64,000 nt of DNA. Origin: Betaproteobacteria bacterium (lineage in GTDB: Bacteria; Pseudomonadota; Gammaproteobacteria; Burkholderiales; SG8-41). Of the stretch, positions 25,547 to 33,696 are shown piece after piece. Below the pieces are notes generated by a model. The model did not search any database. It was not told the origin of the DNA and was given only the letters and a program-made list of their open reading frames with translations. The stretch's first letter is position 1, and every line of letters begins with the position of its first letter. The translations under genes and the position numbers were made by a program. Location of the stretch: NCBI GenBank assembly GCA_900299145.1, contig OMIN01000111.1, positions 1-64,000 on the forward strand, in the 5' to 3' direction.

Positions 25547-26539
25547 ATGAGCGCCTACGCCCGTATTTACATCGCGATTGCACGGTTGCTGCCGCCGCTC
25601 ATGCTGACGTGCGCCGGCGCCGCGCTGGCGCAATCGGTGAATTTTCCCACCCGTCCGGTGCGCTACATCATTCCGTTTCCGCCCGGCGGCAGCACCGATC
25701 CGATGGGGCGCTTTATCGCCACCAAGTTATCCGAGCGTTTGGGGCAGACGGTGGTGGTGGACAACCGGCCCGGCGGCAACACCGTGATCGGCACCGAAGT
25801 GCTGGCGCGGTCACAACCGGATGGCTACACCATCGGCTGGGCGGGCGCGTCGATGTTCAGCACGCCGAGTCTGATTGCCAATTTGCCGTACGACGTGCTG
25901 AAAGATTTTGCCGCCATCGCCACCATTTCCACCGGGCGTAGCGTGCTGGTGGTACACCCGACCGTGCCGGCGAATACGCTGCAGGAGTTCACTGCGTTGA
26001 TTAAATCCAAGCCGGGGGAATTCAATTACGGCTCATCGGGCGTGGGTACCAATACGCATCTGTCGGGGGAACTCTTCAATCAGATGGCGGGCACCAAAAT
26101 GATTCATATCCCCTACAAGGGGTCGGGCCCTGTAACCACCGACTTGCTGGCCGGGCGTGTGCAGCTGTCGTTTCAGGTGCCGATTACGGTGATTTCGTTT
26201 GTCAGTGCCGGGCGGCTGCGCGCGCTGGCGATGAGCGGCGAGGGACGCCTGCCCGCTATGCCCACGGTGCCGACGTTTACCGAAGCCGGCATGAAGGGTT
26301 TCGGCCTGACCAGCGTCACGGGCCTGGTGACACCGGCAAAAGTGCCACGCGCAATCATCAATAAAATCAACACTGAAGTGAACGCGGTGCTGGCGTTGCC
26401 CGCGACAACCGAGTTCATGGCCAAGCAGGGCGCGGAGCCGTTTACGTCGACGCCGGAGCAGGCGGCGGCGGTGATACGCGAAGAACTAGCGCGCTATGCA
26501 AAGATTATCAAGACGGGCGGAATCGTCTACAAGCCGTAG
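25547..26539 (+). CDS. Bug/TctC-family periplasmic solute receptor
   Basis: A 330-residue Bug receptor. The start at 25547 (MSAYARIYIAIARL) is set by GAGGAG nearby and gives a normal signal peptide ending at AALAQ. Family segments are PFPPGGSTDPMGRFIATKL, VDNRPGGNTVIGTEV, NYGSSGVGTNTHLSGE and IPYKGSGPVTTDLLAGRVQLSFQVPITVIS. The last of these is almost identical to the Bug protein at 39017, so the two are recent duplicates. It may share control with the divergent Bug gene at 24290. Confidence 0.92.
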   Translation: MSAYARIYIAIARLLPPLMLTCAGAALAQSVNFPTRPVRYIIPFPPGGSTDPMGRFIATKLSERLGQTVVVDNRPGGNTVIGTEVLARSQPDGYTIGWAGASMFSTPSLIANLPYDVLKDFAAIATISTGRSVLVVHPTVPANTLQEFTALIKSKPGEFNYGSSGVGTNTHLSGELFNQMAGTKMIHIPYKGSGPVTTDLLAGRVQLSFQVPITVISFVSAGRLRALAMSGEGRLPAMPTVPTFTEAGMKGFGLTSVTGLVTPAKVPRAIINKINTEVNAVLALPATTEFMAKQGAEPFTSTPEQAAAVIREELARYAKIIKTGGIVYKP

Positions 26540-26548
26540 ATATTATTA

Positions 26549-26567
26549 TAAGTATTTGATTTTATTG
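26549..26567 (-). repeat. Dispersed 19-bp A+T-rich motif, reverse copy
   Basis: Minus-strand reading CAATAAAATCAAATACTTA, 18 of 19 matches, 9 nt after the stop of the Bug gene and upstream of the convergent CoA-binding protein gene. Confidence 0.85.
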
Positions 26568-26619
26568 TAATTTTTACGGTTTTGGCGTCTGCGCAGGGCA
26601 GCGCCAGTCCAGCCCCAGC

Positions 26620-27069
26620 CTAGCGCAGCGGATCCTTCGGTTTGTGCGGGTTTTTCGGCCCCAGCCCGAGGCGCGGCATGTCGATCGCAGGGCAGCGATC
26701 CATTACCACTTTAAGGCCCGCATCTTCGGCGCGCTTGGCGCCGGCTTCGTTAATCACACCGAGCTGCAGCCATACGGATTTCGCGCCAATGGCGATGGCC
26801 TCGTCGCACACTTCGCCGGCGGCTTCGGCGGTGCGGAAGACATCGACCATATCGACCGGCACGGGGATGTCCTTCAGCGAGGCATAGACTTTTTGCCCGA
26901 GGATTTCGCTTTCGTTCGGGTTCACCGGAATCACCGTGTAGCCCTGATCCAGCATGTAATGCATGACGGAATGGCTGGGCCGCCGCGGGTTGGTGCTGGC
27001 GCCGACCAGCGCAATGGTTTTGGTGCTGGTCAGCAGATCGCGCAAACCTTCTTCGGAATTGATGGGCAT
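26620..27069 (-). CDS. CoA-binding domain protein, YccU-like
   Basis: A 149-residue small Rossmann-fold protein of the CoA-binding (YccU/succinyl-CoA synthetase alpha N-terminal) family. [22 protein letters not shown] is the nucleotide/CoA-binding start, [22 protein letters not shown] the second strand region, and [14 protein letters not shown] near the end is the conserved Cys-containing motif. Its cellular role is undefined in most bacteria. AAGGAA before the ATG at 27069 favours this start over one 36 nt upstream. It is divergent from the HMG-CoA-lyase-like gene at 27351. Confidence 0.9.
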   Translation of the reverse strand: MPINSEEGLRDLLTSTKTIALVGASTNPRRPSHSVMHYMLDQGYTVIPVNPNESEILGQKVYASLKDIPVPVDMVDVFRTAEAAGEVCDEAIAIGAKSVWLQLGVINEAGAKRAEDAGLKVVMDRCPAIDMPRLGLGPKNPHKPKDPLR

Positions 27070-27350
27070 GATGAGTTCCTTTCGTTGCTGTTTTGCCGTG
27101 GCCAAGCGTCAAATTCCACACTGTGCGTGTGGTTGCTGTGCATTCATTTCTACTCTAACGCAGGCCGCCCGGCGCGTGCAACTGGCGTGCGGGGCTGTGC
27201 TATGCTGCTTCCATGTTTTCCGGGCGCGGAAAACGCGGGCGGCCGCCGGGGAGCCGGGGCGTGCCTGAAGTAAAAGTTGCGATTCAATTTGTGATTCTCA
27301 TTGCGATTTATTTCCTTTCACTGACTGGCAATTACTTCAAGGAGCACATC

Positions 27351-28511
27351 ATGGGTTTTCCAAAAATCATCCACACTGAAGAAGGCATGCGCGACGGCTT
27401 GCAAATCGAAGATCGGGACATTCCCGTCGAAGCGAAGATTCGTTTGCTGAATGCACTGTCTGAAACCGGGCTGAAAGACATCAACGTTGGGTCGTTCGTG
27501 AGCCCGAAATACACGCCGCAAATGGCGAAGGTCGACGAGCTGCTGCAGGGCTTCACACCCAAGCCCGGCGTCAAATACACCTACACCGCGTTGAACGATC
27601 GCGGCCACGAGCGCGCGAAGGAATACATGCCGCCGCTCAGCGCCCGCGTGAGCGAGGCCTTTACCCGCGTCGACATGTGCGACGTGTTCGCGCAGCGCAA
27701 TACCAACCGCACACAGGCTCAGCAAATGGCAACCTGGCCCAAGGTGGTGGAAAACGCCCGGGCCAAGGGAGTGAAGGAAGCGGGCCTCGGCATTAGCAAT
27801 ATGTGGGGCTCGAACTGGATCGGCGAAACCACGCTTGAGCAGCAAATGCTGATGCTCTCGAAAATGCACAATATGTGGAGCGAGGCAGGCATCAAGGTCA
27901 CCAAGGTGAGCCTTGCCGACGCGACGAGCTGGTGCATGCCGCATTCGGTGGAACGTACCGTGGCGGCGATCAAGGAACGCTGGCCCGACATCAAGGATTT
28001 CAACCTGCATTTGCACAATGGCCGCGGCGTGGGGCTGGCGTGCATTTACGCGGCGATGCGCCACTTTGATGGCAACGACACCATGCGCCTGCAAACCACC
28101 ATCGGCGGCATGGCTGGTTGCCCGTACTGCGGCAATGGCCGCGCGGCGATGATGATCGCCACCGAGGACGTGATGCACATGTTCGAGGAAATGGGTATCG
28201 ATACTGGCGTCAACCTCTACAAGCTGATCGAAGCGGTGTGGCTTGCCGAGGAAGTGGTGGGGCACTCGCTCTATGGCTTTGTCTCCAAGGCCGGCCCGCG
28301 CCCGCGCTTTGACAAGCTCTATCCGATGGACATGCCGCACATCGAAACACTGGAACAGGCCAAGCACTTCATCAAAGGCCCGAAAGCCTACGATGGCGCG
28401 CACTCGCCGTGGAACGAGCCCATCACGAGCTGGATGCGCCCCGAAGCGCCGGGCTACAAGGAAAAGCAGGCCAAGCTTGCCGCCGCGCCGCAGCTTAAAG
28501 CAGTGGGCTGA
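27351..28511 (+). CDS. HMG-CoA lyase-like DRE-TIM metallolyase
   Basis: A 386-residue member of the HMGL/DRE-TIM family, which splits 3-hydroxyacyl-CoA or joins acyl-CoA with 2-oxo acids. The N-terminal EGMRDGLQIE equals the catalytic Arg-Asp motif of HMG-CoA lyase, LHLHNGRG gives the His-x-His metal ligands, and MAGCPYCGNG carries the active-site Cys region. It is about 85 residues longer than HMG-CoA lyase, mostly at the C-terminus. The start at 27351 has AAGGAG 7 nt before; the frame extends upstream without support. A paralogue lies at 43119. An intrinsic terminator follows. True substrate unknown. Confidence 0.85.
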   Translation: MGFPKIIHTEEGMRDGLQIEDRDIPVEAKIRLLNALSETGLKDINVGSFVSPKYTPQMAKVDELLQGFTPKPGVKYTYTALNDRGHERAKEYMPPLSARVSEAFTRVDMCDVFAQRNTNRTQAQQMATWPKVVENARAKGVKEAGLGISNMWGSNWIGETTLEQQMLMLSKMHNMWSEAGIKVTKVSLADATSWCMPHSVERTVAAIKERWPDIKDFNLHLHNGRGVGLACIYAAMRHFDGNDTMRLQTTIGGMAGCPYCGNGRAAMMIATEDVMHMFEEMGIDTGVNLYKLIEAVWLAEEVVGHSLYGFVSKAGPRPRFDKLYPMDMPHIETLEQAKHFIKGPKAYDGAHSPWNEPITSWMRPEAPGYKEKQAKLAAAPQLKAVG

Positions 28512-28556
28512 TGGCGTAGCGCCCGTCGCGCTAAACCGCCGGGCGGGTTGATTGGG

Positions 28557-28592
28557 AAAAACGGTGCATCTTCGGATGCGCCGTTTTTCTTT
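28557..28592 (+). terminator. Rho-independent terminator
   Basis: An AAAAACGG arm, then GCATC-TTCG-GATGC with a stable UUCG tetraloop, then GCCGTTTTT ends the HMG-CoA-lyase-like transcript 45 nt after the stop. The flanking A and T runs make it possibly bidirectional. Confidence 0.9.
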
Positions 28593-28650
28593 GATACTTT
28601 GCGCGAGCGAGGTTCAGCGCGGTCATGACTTAAAGGTATTATAAAAATAC

Positions 28651-28669
28651 CCAATAAATCAAATACTTA
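28651..28669 (+). repeat. Dispersed 19-bp A+T-rich motif, forward copy next to a hairpin
   Basis: CCAATAAATCAAATACTTA aligns to the consensus with a 1-base shift in the A-run. A small hairpin (GGTATT with AATACC, 28635-28651) abuts it. It lies between a terminator and a convergent Bug gene. Confidence 0.75.
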
Positions 28670-28749
28670 CATTAATTATTTTGGTCTCAGAAAGGTTCAC
28701 GAGCATCGCGCGCGGCGAGGTCCGCGATACCCGCTAATTCGCGCAGCGA

Positions 28750-29751
28750 TCAGCGTTCGCCCTTGATATCGGCCAGCTTGATCACCCGCGCATAGTTCGC
28801 GAACTCCACGCGCATGCGGGTTTCAAATGCCGCGGGCGTCATGAAAAATGGCCCCATTCCTTGGGCTGACATTTTCTCGACGACATCGGGCATCTTGAGA
28901 ACTTTTTGCAGCTCGGACGACCAGCGCTCCATGATGGGCTTCGGTGTGCCCTTGGGCGCAAGCATGCCGCGCAGGGATTTCACATCGAAGTCGGTGATGC
29001 CCTGCTCGGCAAACGTGGCCACGTTCGGCAATGCAGGCAGACGTTGATCAGCAGTGATGCCGATCGCCTTTAACCGGCCATTGCGCACGTGGCCGACCAT
29101 GCTGCTGGGCGTGCTGAAAAACATCTGCACATGCCCGCCCATCAAATCGTTAAGTGCCGGGCCCGCGCCCTTGTAGGGCACATGCTGCAGCTTGATGCCG
29201 GCGCGCTGTGCGAACATGACGGTCGTCACCAACCCGGCCGTGGTTGAGGTTGCATAGTTAAGCTGCCCGGGCTTGGCCTTGGCCAGCGCAATAAACTCCT
29301 GCAGCGTGTTTGCGGTCAGGCCCGGATGAATCACCATCAGGTTATCACTGGCGTCAATGGTGCCCAGCGGCGCGAAGTCATCAATCGGATGAAACGCCGT
29401 CTTGCTGATGAGTGACGTGATCAAATGCGAGTTCGTCGACGTGATCAGCATCGAATGCCCGTCGGGCGGCGCGCGCTGGATGATCTCAGTGCCGATCACG
29501 CCATTGCCGCCGCCGCGATTGTCGATGACAACTTGCACGCCAAACGCTTCAGTAAATTTCTGCGCGACCAGGCGCCCCATGATGTCATTGCTGCCGCCCG
29601 GCGGATACGGCACGACAATGCGGATCGGGCGGCTGGGGAATGGCTGTGCATCCGCATGGGCAGCAAAAAGCAGGGCGGCACACGCGGTAAAACACGCGCA
29701 CGGTGCGTACCGCGCAAACGGGAGGGGTGCCACGGGCGCACGCGCCTCCAT
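28750..29751 (-). CDS. Bug/TctC-family periplasmic solute receptor
   Basis: A 333-residue Bug receptor with signal peptide ending at HADAQ (about residue 35). Family segments are PYPPGGSNDIMGRLVAQKF, VIDNRGGGNGVIGTE, NYATSTTAGLVTTV (in place of the usual glycine-rich loop), VPYKGAGPALNDLMGG. The open frame extends into the preceding MmgE/PrpD gene, but 29751 is the only start giving a signal peptide. It is the last gene of a minus-strand cluster (Bug, broken MmgE/PrpD, Bug), 53 nt after the MmgE stop. Confidence 0.9.
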   Translation of the reverse strand: MEARAPVAPLPFARYAPCACFTACAALLFAAHADAQPFPSRPIRIVVPYPPGGSNDIMGRLVAQKFTEAFGVQVVIDNRGGGNGVIGTEIIQRAPPDGHSMLITSTNSHLITSLISKTAFHPIDDFAPLGTIDASDNLMVIHPGLTANTLQEFIALAKAKPGQLNYATSTTAGLVTTVMFAQRAGIKLQHVPYKGAGPALNDLMGGHVQMFFSTPSSMVGHVRNGRLKAIGITADQRLPALPNVATFAEQGITDFDVKSLRGMLAPKGTPKPIMERWSSELQKVLKMPDVVEKMSAQGMGPFFMTPAAFETRMRVEFANYARVIKLADIKGER

Positions 29752-29804
29752 GGCGTCCCGATGTGGCGCACTGGACGGACGTGGATTGAACACGCGGCCT
29801 GCCT

Positions 29805-31166
29805 CTAGGTAGTCAGAGTATCGATCAACTCGCTCGCCTTCGCCAGCTTCTCCAGATTTTCCAGCGCGGCGATGGATTTCTCCAGCCGGTCGCCTTTCAG
29901 CACACGCGCGGCACAGCCGCGATACTTGCCGAGCAGTTCGTCGCGTGTCATCGGGTTGCCCGGGCTGCCGCGCACTTTGTCGACCTGTTTGGTGACTTTG
30001 CTGCCATCCTTCAGGGTCAGCGTGACCGGCGAGCGGCGGCGCGAGGCGGCATCGTCGCCCCATTCGTGGTGTTTGTTGATCTGCACTTTGTCGAGCGAGG
30101 CGCGCATTTTCGGCGCGTTGCAGTAGGCGTCCGAAAAGGAATCAAGGTCAACGCGGCCGTCGAGCAGCATTGCCGCCAGCACGTAATCCAGCGAAAACTT
30201 GCCGCGAAAGCCCTGCGTGGGCTAGTGAAAGCGCACGGTGTTGAGCAGATCCGGATGCACGTCGACTTCGAGTTTTACGACGTCGTCGAATTTGAGATTG
30301 TTCTCGCGCAGCAGGCCTTGCGCGGCGTCGAGGGCACGCAGGTTGCCGCCACAGCACGGATACGCCTTGACGGTCAGGCCCGGGTCGACAATCGACCAGT
30401 GCGTGCCGAGCTTTTCGTTGACCCGGCTCAAGTCGTAATTGCCCTTGTCGTGAAAGGCCGAGAAAAAACCGTAGTCGCCGTCGAGGCCATCCGGGTCGGC
30501 GAAATAATCCTTTTGCGCCAGCAGCGTTGAACTCACGCCCGCGCGCGCGGCGTTGCCGGCGTGGATACCCTTGCCCCAGGTGCCGAAGTGCTGGGTGAGG
30601 CCGCCGGCATTGGCGGCGGCCAAACCGATGGCGACCGCCATCTGCGACGGATTCAGTTTGACGATGCTGCCGGCCGCCGCTGCGGCGGCCGAGCAGCCAT
30701 AGAGCGAAGTCGGATGAAAGCCGCGTGCACGCAACACGTGCTCGTGCTGGCGGCCCGAGCGCGACATGCGCTCGAAGACTTCGAGGCCCACGCAAACTGC
30801 GTTAACCAGATCGGCCCCGGTTGCATGGTATTGTTCAGCGAAGGCGAGTGCGGCGGGCAGGATGCACGCGGTCGGATGCGAAAAGCCGGTGTCGTCGTAA
30901 TCCAGCAGGTGCGACAGCGCGCCGTTGGCCCACGCCGCTGACACTGCGCTGGTGCGCTGATTGCTGCCCAGCACGCGCGCGAGCGGCGCGCCGCCCTGTT
31001 CGCGCGTGATGTCGAGAATAATGCGGCCCGCTGGCTCGGCGGTGGCGGCAAGGCCCACGCCCGCGCAGTCGAGGATGTGCCGTTTGGTGGCGGCAACGGC
31101 CTCGGCGGTAAGATCGCTGAAGCGCGTCTTGCTGGCGAATTCGGACAGGATGGTGGTGGCGCTCAT
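29805..31166 (-). pseudogene. MmgE/PrpD family protein interrupted by an in-frame amber stop
   Basis: The reading frame spans 453 codons, the normal size of MmgE/PrpD (2-methylcitrate dehydratase-like) proteins, but a TAG at 30222-30224 stops it after residue 314 (TVRFH-stop-PTQGFRGKFSLDYVLAA). The frame continues unchanged to 29805 and both parts match the family: HLLDYDDTGFSHP and YPCCGGNLRALDAA in the first, KFSLDYVLAAMLLDGRVDLDSF in the second. This is a single nonsense change, a recoded codon or a sequencing error. GGAG precedes the ATG. It lies between two Bug genes, 15 nt after the first. The intact relative at 36363 keeps the equivalent region open. Confidence 0.85.
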
Positions 31167-31181
31167 GGTGGTTTCTCCGTG

Positions 31182-32171
31182 TTAATTCAATTTGATGTTG
31201 GCGGCCTTGATGACTTTTTGATACAGCGCCATTTCGCTTTTGATCATGGCGCCAAATTGTTCCGGCGTGGCAATGAGGGTGGTGGTGCCGATGGCGTCGA
31301 GCTTGTCGCGCACCGCGGGCAGCGCCAGCATGGCGCCGATTTCCGACGACATTTTATCGATGATCGGCCTCGGCGTGCCAGCGGGCAAGGTGATGCCGTT
31401 CCATGTTTTGACATCGAAGCCCGGTAGTCCGGCTTCGGCGAATGTCGGGGTTTGCGGCAGTGCCGGTACGCGCGCGCCGCCGGTGACGGCAATGGCTTTG
31501 AGCTTGCCTGCCTGCACGTGCGGCACCACATTAAGCGGCACCGAATAAAACATCTGCACGTGGCCGCCGATGAGGTCAATTGTTGCCGGCCCGCCGCCCT
31601 TGTAAGGCACGTGTTGTGTTTTGACGCCGGCGATGAGGTTGAAGACCTCACCGGCCAGATGCGACGTGCCGCCGGCGCCCGCCGAGGCAAAGTTGAGTGC
31701 TCCCGGTTTGGCCTTCGCCAGCGCAATCAGTTCCTGCAACGTGGCCGCTGGTACGGACGGGTGCAGCACCAGCAACTGCGGACTGACGGCGACCGTAGCC
31801 ACCGGCGCGAAATCGCGGATCGGATCGTACGGCGTTTTCATCAGCAACGGCAGGATGGAATGCGTCACCGGCGTGAGCAGCATGGTGTAACCATCCGGCG
31901 GCGATTTGGCGAGGATGTCGGTGCCGATCACGGTATTGCCGCCCGGGCGGTTGTCGATGATCACGTTTTGCCCCCAGCGTTCCGCGAGATGCTGGCCCAC
32001 CAGCCGCGCCATTGCCGTGGTGCTGCCACCGGGCGCGTAAGGCGTGATGAATCGTATCGGACGGTTGGGGTAGGGCGACTGCGCATGCGCGCACAGCGCG
32101 AGAGCCGTCAACGGGAAAGCCGCGAAGCGGAACCACTGCCGGAAGGAGAGTTCTTGCCAGTGGAGTTTCAC
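31182..32171 (-). CDS. Bug/TctC-family periplasmic solute receptor
   Basis: A 329-residue Bug receptor with signal peptide ending at CAHAQ (about residue 30) and the segments TPYAPGGSTTAMARLVGQHL, IIDNRPGGNTVIGTDIL, NFASAGAGGTSHLAGE, VPYKGGGPATIDLIGG. The apparent start is GTG at 32171, with no ribosome binding site: a copy of the dispersed 19-bp motif occupies 32174-32192, directly upstream. The start is therefore less certain than elsewhere. It heads the Bug - MmgE - Bug cluster and follows the MOP-type exporter gene by 27 nt. Ligand unknown. Confidence 0.88.
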   Translation of the reverse strand: MKLHWQELSFRQWFRFAAFPLTALALCAHAQSPYPNRPIRFITPYAPGGSTTAMARLVGQHLAERWGQNVIIDNRPGGNTVIGTDILAKSPPDGYTMLLTPVTHSILPLLMKTPYDPIRDFAPVATVAVSPQLLVLHPSVPAATLQELIALAKAKPGALNFASAGAGGTSHLAGEVFNLIAGVKTQHVPYKGGGPATIDLIGGHVQMFYSVPLNVVPHVQAGKLKAIAVTGGARVPALPQTPTFAEAGLPGFDVKTWNGITLPAGTPRPIIDKMSSEIGAMLALPAVRDKLDAIGTTTLIATPEQFGAMIKSEMALYQKVIKAANIKLN

Positions 32172-32173
32172 TG

Positions 32174-32192
32174 TAACTATTTGTTTTTATTG
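32174..32192 (-). repeat. Dispersed 19-bp A+T-rich motif, reverse copy
   Basis: Minus-strand reading CAATAAAAACAAATAGTTA, a full consensus match. It fills the 27-nt gap between the end of the exporter gene and the GTG start of the Bug gene. Confidence 0.88.
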
Positions 32193-32198
32193 ATAGTT

Positions 32199-33530
32199 TT
32201 ACCGCTCATGCGGGAAAATCGGCCCCGGGGTGCGGCTGAAATAGCGCACACGCCAGCCGAGTATCGAGACTTCGGCAAGGAAGGCGCAGCCGATGGCGGC
32301 AACCCCCACGGCGGCGCCGTTGAGCGTGGGTGCGATCAACGTGGAGCTGCCGACCGCAATCACCATCAGCAGCCGGATTGCAGCACTGCCGGCAATGATT
32401 TGTGTTTTGCGCATGGCGGAGAGCAGCCCGCGAAACAGGGATGAATAACCCCACACAATCACCACCAGCAAAATCATCTGTACTCCAGGCGTGGCGTAGG
32501 TGCTGAGTTTTACGGGCAAGCCCATCACGCCATTGAGGATCACATCACGCAGCGGCGTGTAAAACAGGATAGCCACCAGCATGGCGTAAACCACTGCAAG
32601 CCGGTGCGCAAAGGTCAGCATCACGCGCATGTCGGCGCGGGAGTGCACCAGCGCCTGTGAAGTCTGCGCGAGATTGCGCAAGGGCGAAGCCACCAGCGAT
32701 TTCAACGCGTTGACCACGCCGAATGCCGCCAGCGCCAGATCCGGATTGGCAAGCCGGCCGAGGAAAAAGTTGATGACGAAAGTGACGCCGTTTTCAGTGA
32801 TTTGCGTGACCATCAGCGGCCACGAAAACGTCCACATCTGCCGGTACGTGGCCTGTTCCCCGCCGCGATCCGGCAACGCATCATAGAACTGGCGGCTGAC
32901 CCACGCCATGTAGACCGCTTCGACCGTCATGCAGCCTATCAGAGACGCCGCGCCCGCCACCGCGCCCTCCAGCCAGAACGGCAGCACCAGCAGCATCAGC
33001 GCCTGCGAGGCGAGCCGCAGCATGGTCGAATGCGAAATCAGCATGGTGCGCCGGTGCATCATGCACAGCGCGGTGGTGATATTGCGCACCTGATTGGGCA
33101 GAATCCACAGACCCATCACGGCGGAGGAGACTTTGGCCAGACGCGTGACTTCGGGGCTTGCGCCCATCATGGTGCCAAACAGCCAGTCGCCGGCAGGGGT
33201 GAGCGCCACGCTTTCGATCAGGATGAACGGCGCCATGCAAATGAAAAAATAAAATCGCGCGATGCGCCAGAACGACACCTTGTCGGTGATGTAGGACATG
33301 CCCGCCTGCGTGGCGACACTCATGATGCCGCTGAAGGTGGTATTAAATGAAAACGCGATACTGAAGGCCGCCAGCGTGGTGGTGGGGTCGCCCAGCCGCG
33401 CGAGAAAGCCATGCACCAGCGAGTGCGACAGTTGGTGCAGTTCGGTGGTCAGTATCAGCGGAATGAAAAACAATACCGCCATGCGTACGGTCAGTGGTGT
33501 TTGGGAGCGCGTAACGGGGATGGCTTGCAC
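32199..33530 (-). CDS. MATE/ANK-like multi-spanning transporter (MOP superfamily)
   Basis: A 443-residue integral membrane protein with about 12 hydrophobic segments in two similar halves, as in the MOP flippase superfamily. The second half (FSWPLMVTQITENGVTFVINFFLGRL) recalls the progressive ankylosis (ANK) group more than drug-exporting MATE proteins. Substrates of such proteins range from drugs to citrate, pyrophosphate or polysaccharide precursors; none can be assigned here. The start is GTG at 33530 or ATG at 33482; neither has a clear ribosome binding site. It is divergent from the binding-protein gene at 33697. Confidence 0.7.
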   Translation of the reverse strand: MQAIPVTRSQTPLTVRMAVLFFIPLILTTELHQLSHSLVHGFLARLGDPTTTLAAFSIAFSFNTTFSGIMSVATQAGMSYITDKVSFWRIARFYFFICMAPFILIESVALTPAGDWLFGTMMGASPEVTRLAKVSSAVMGLWILPNQVRNITTALCMMHRRTMLISHSTMLRLASQALMLLVLPFWLEGAVAGAASLIGCMTVEAVYMAWVSRQFYDALPDRGGEQATYRQMWTFSWPLMVTQITENGVTFVINFFLGRLANPDLALAAFGVVNALKSLVASPLRNLAQTSQALVHSRADMRVMLTFAHRLAVVYAMLVAILFYTPLRDVILNGVMGLPVKLSTYATPGVQMILLVVIVWGYSSLFRGLLSAMRKTQIIAGSAAIRLLMVIAVGSSTLIAPTLNGAAVGVAAIGCAFLAEVSILGWRVRYFSRTPGPIFPHER

Positions 33531-33696
33531 AGCGGCTAATTGTGAGAGTTTCTATCGTGGACTTGAATCACGGGTATGGCGCGCGTGACGGGTTGAGCAT
33601 AGCGCACCGCCGCTCAACCACAAAGTGAGCCGGGGATTTGTTATGCTGTATCCGTCCGGCAGATACGGAAGAACAACCGTTCGATGGAGGAGAGCC

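Noticed and set aside
30222-30224. Separate genes either side of the amber stop
   Set aside because: The two parts are in the same frame and together give one normal-length MmgE/PrpD protein, so a single interrupted gene is the simpler reading.
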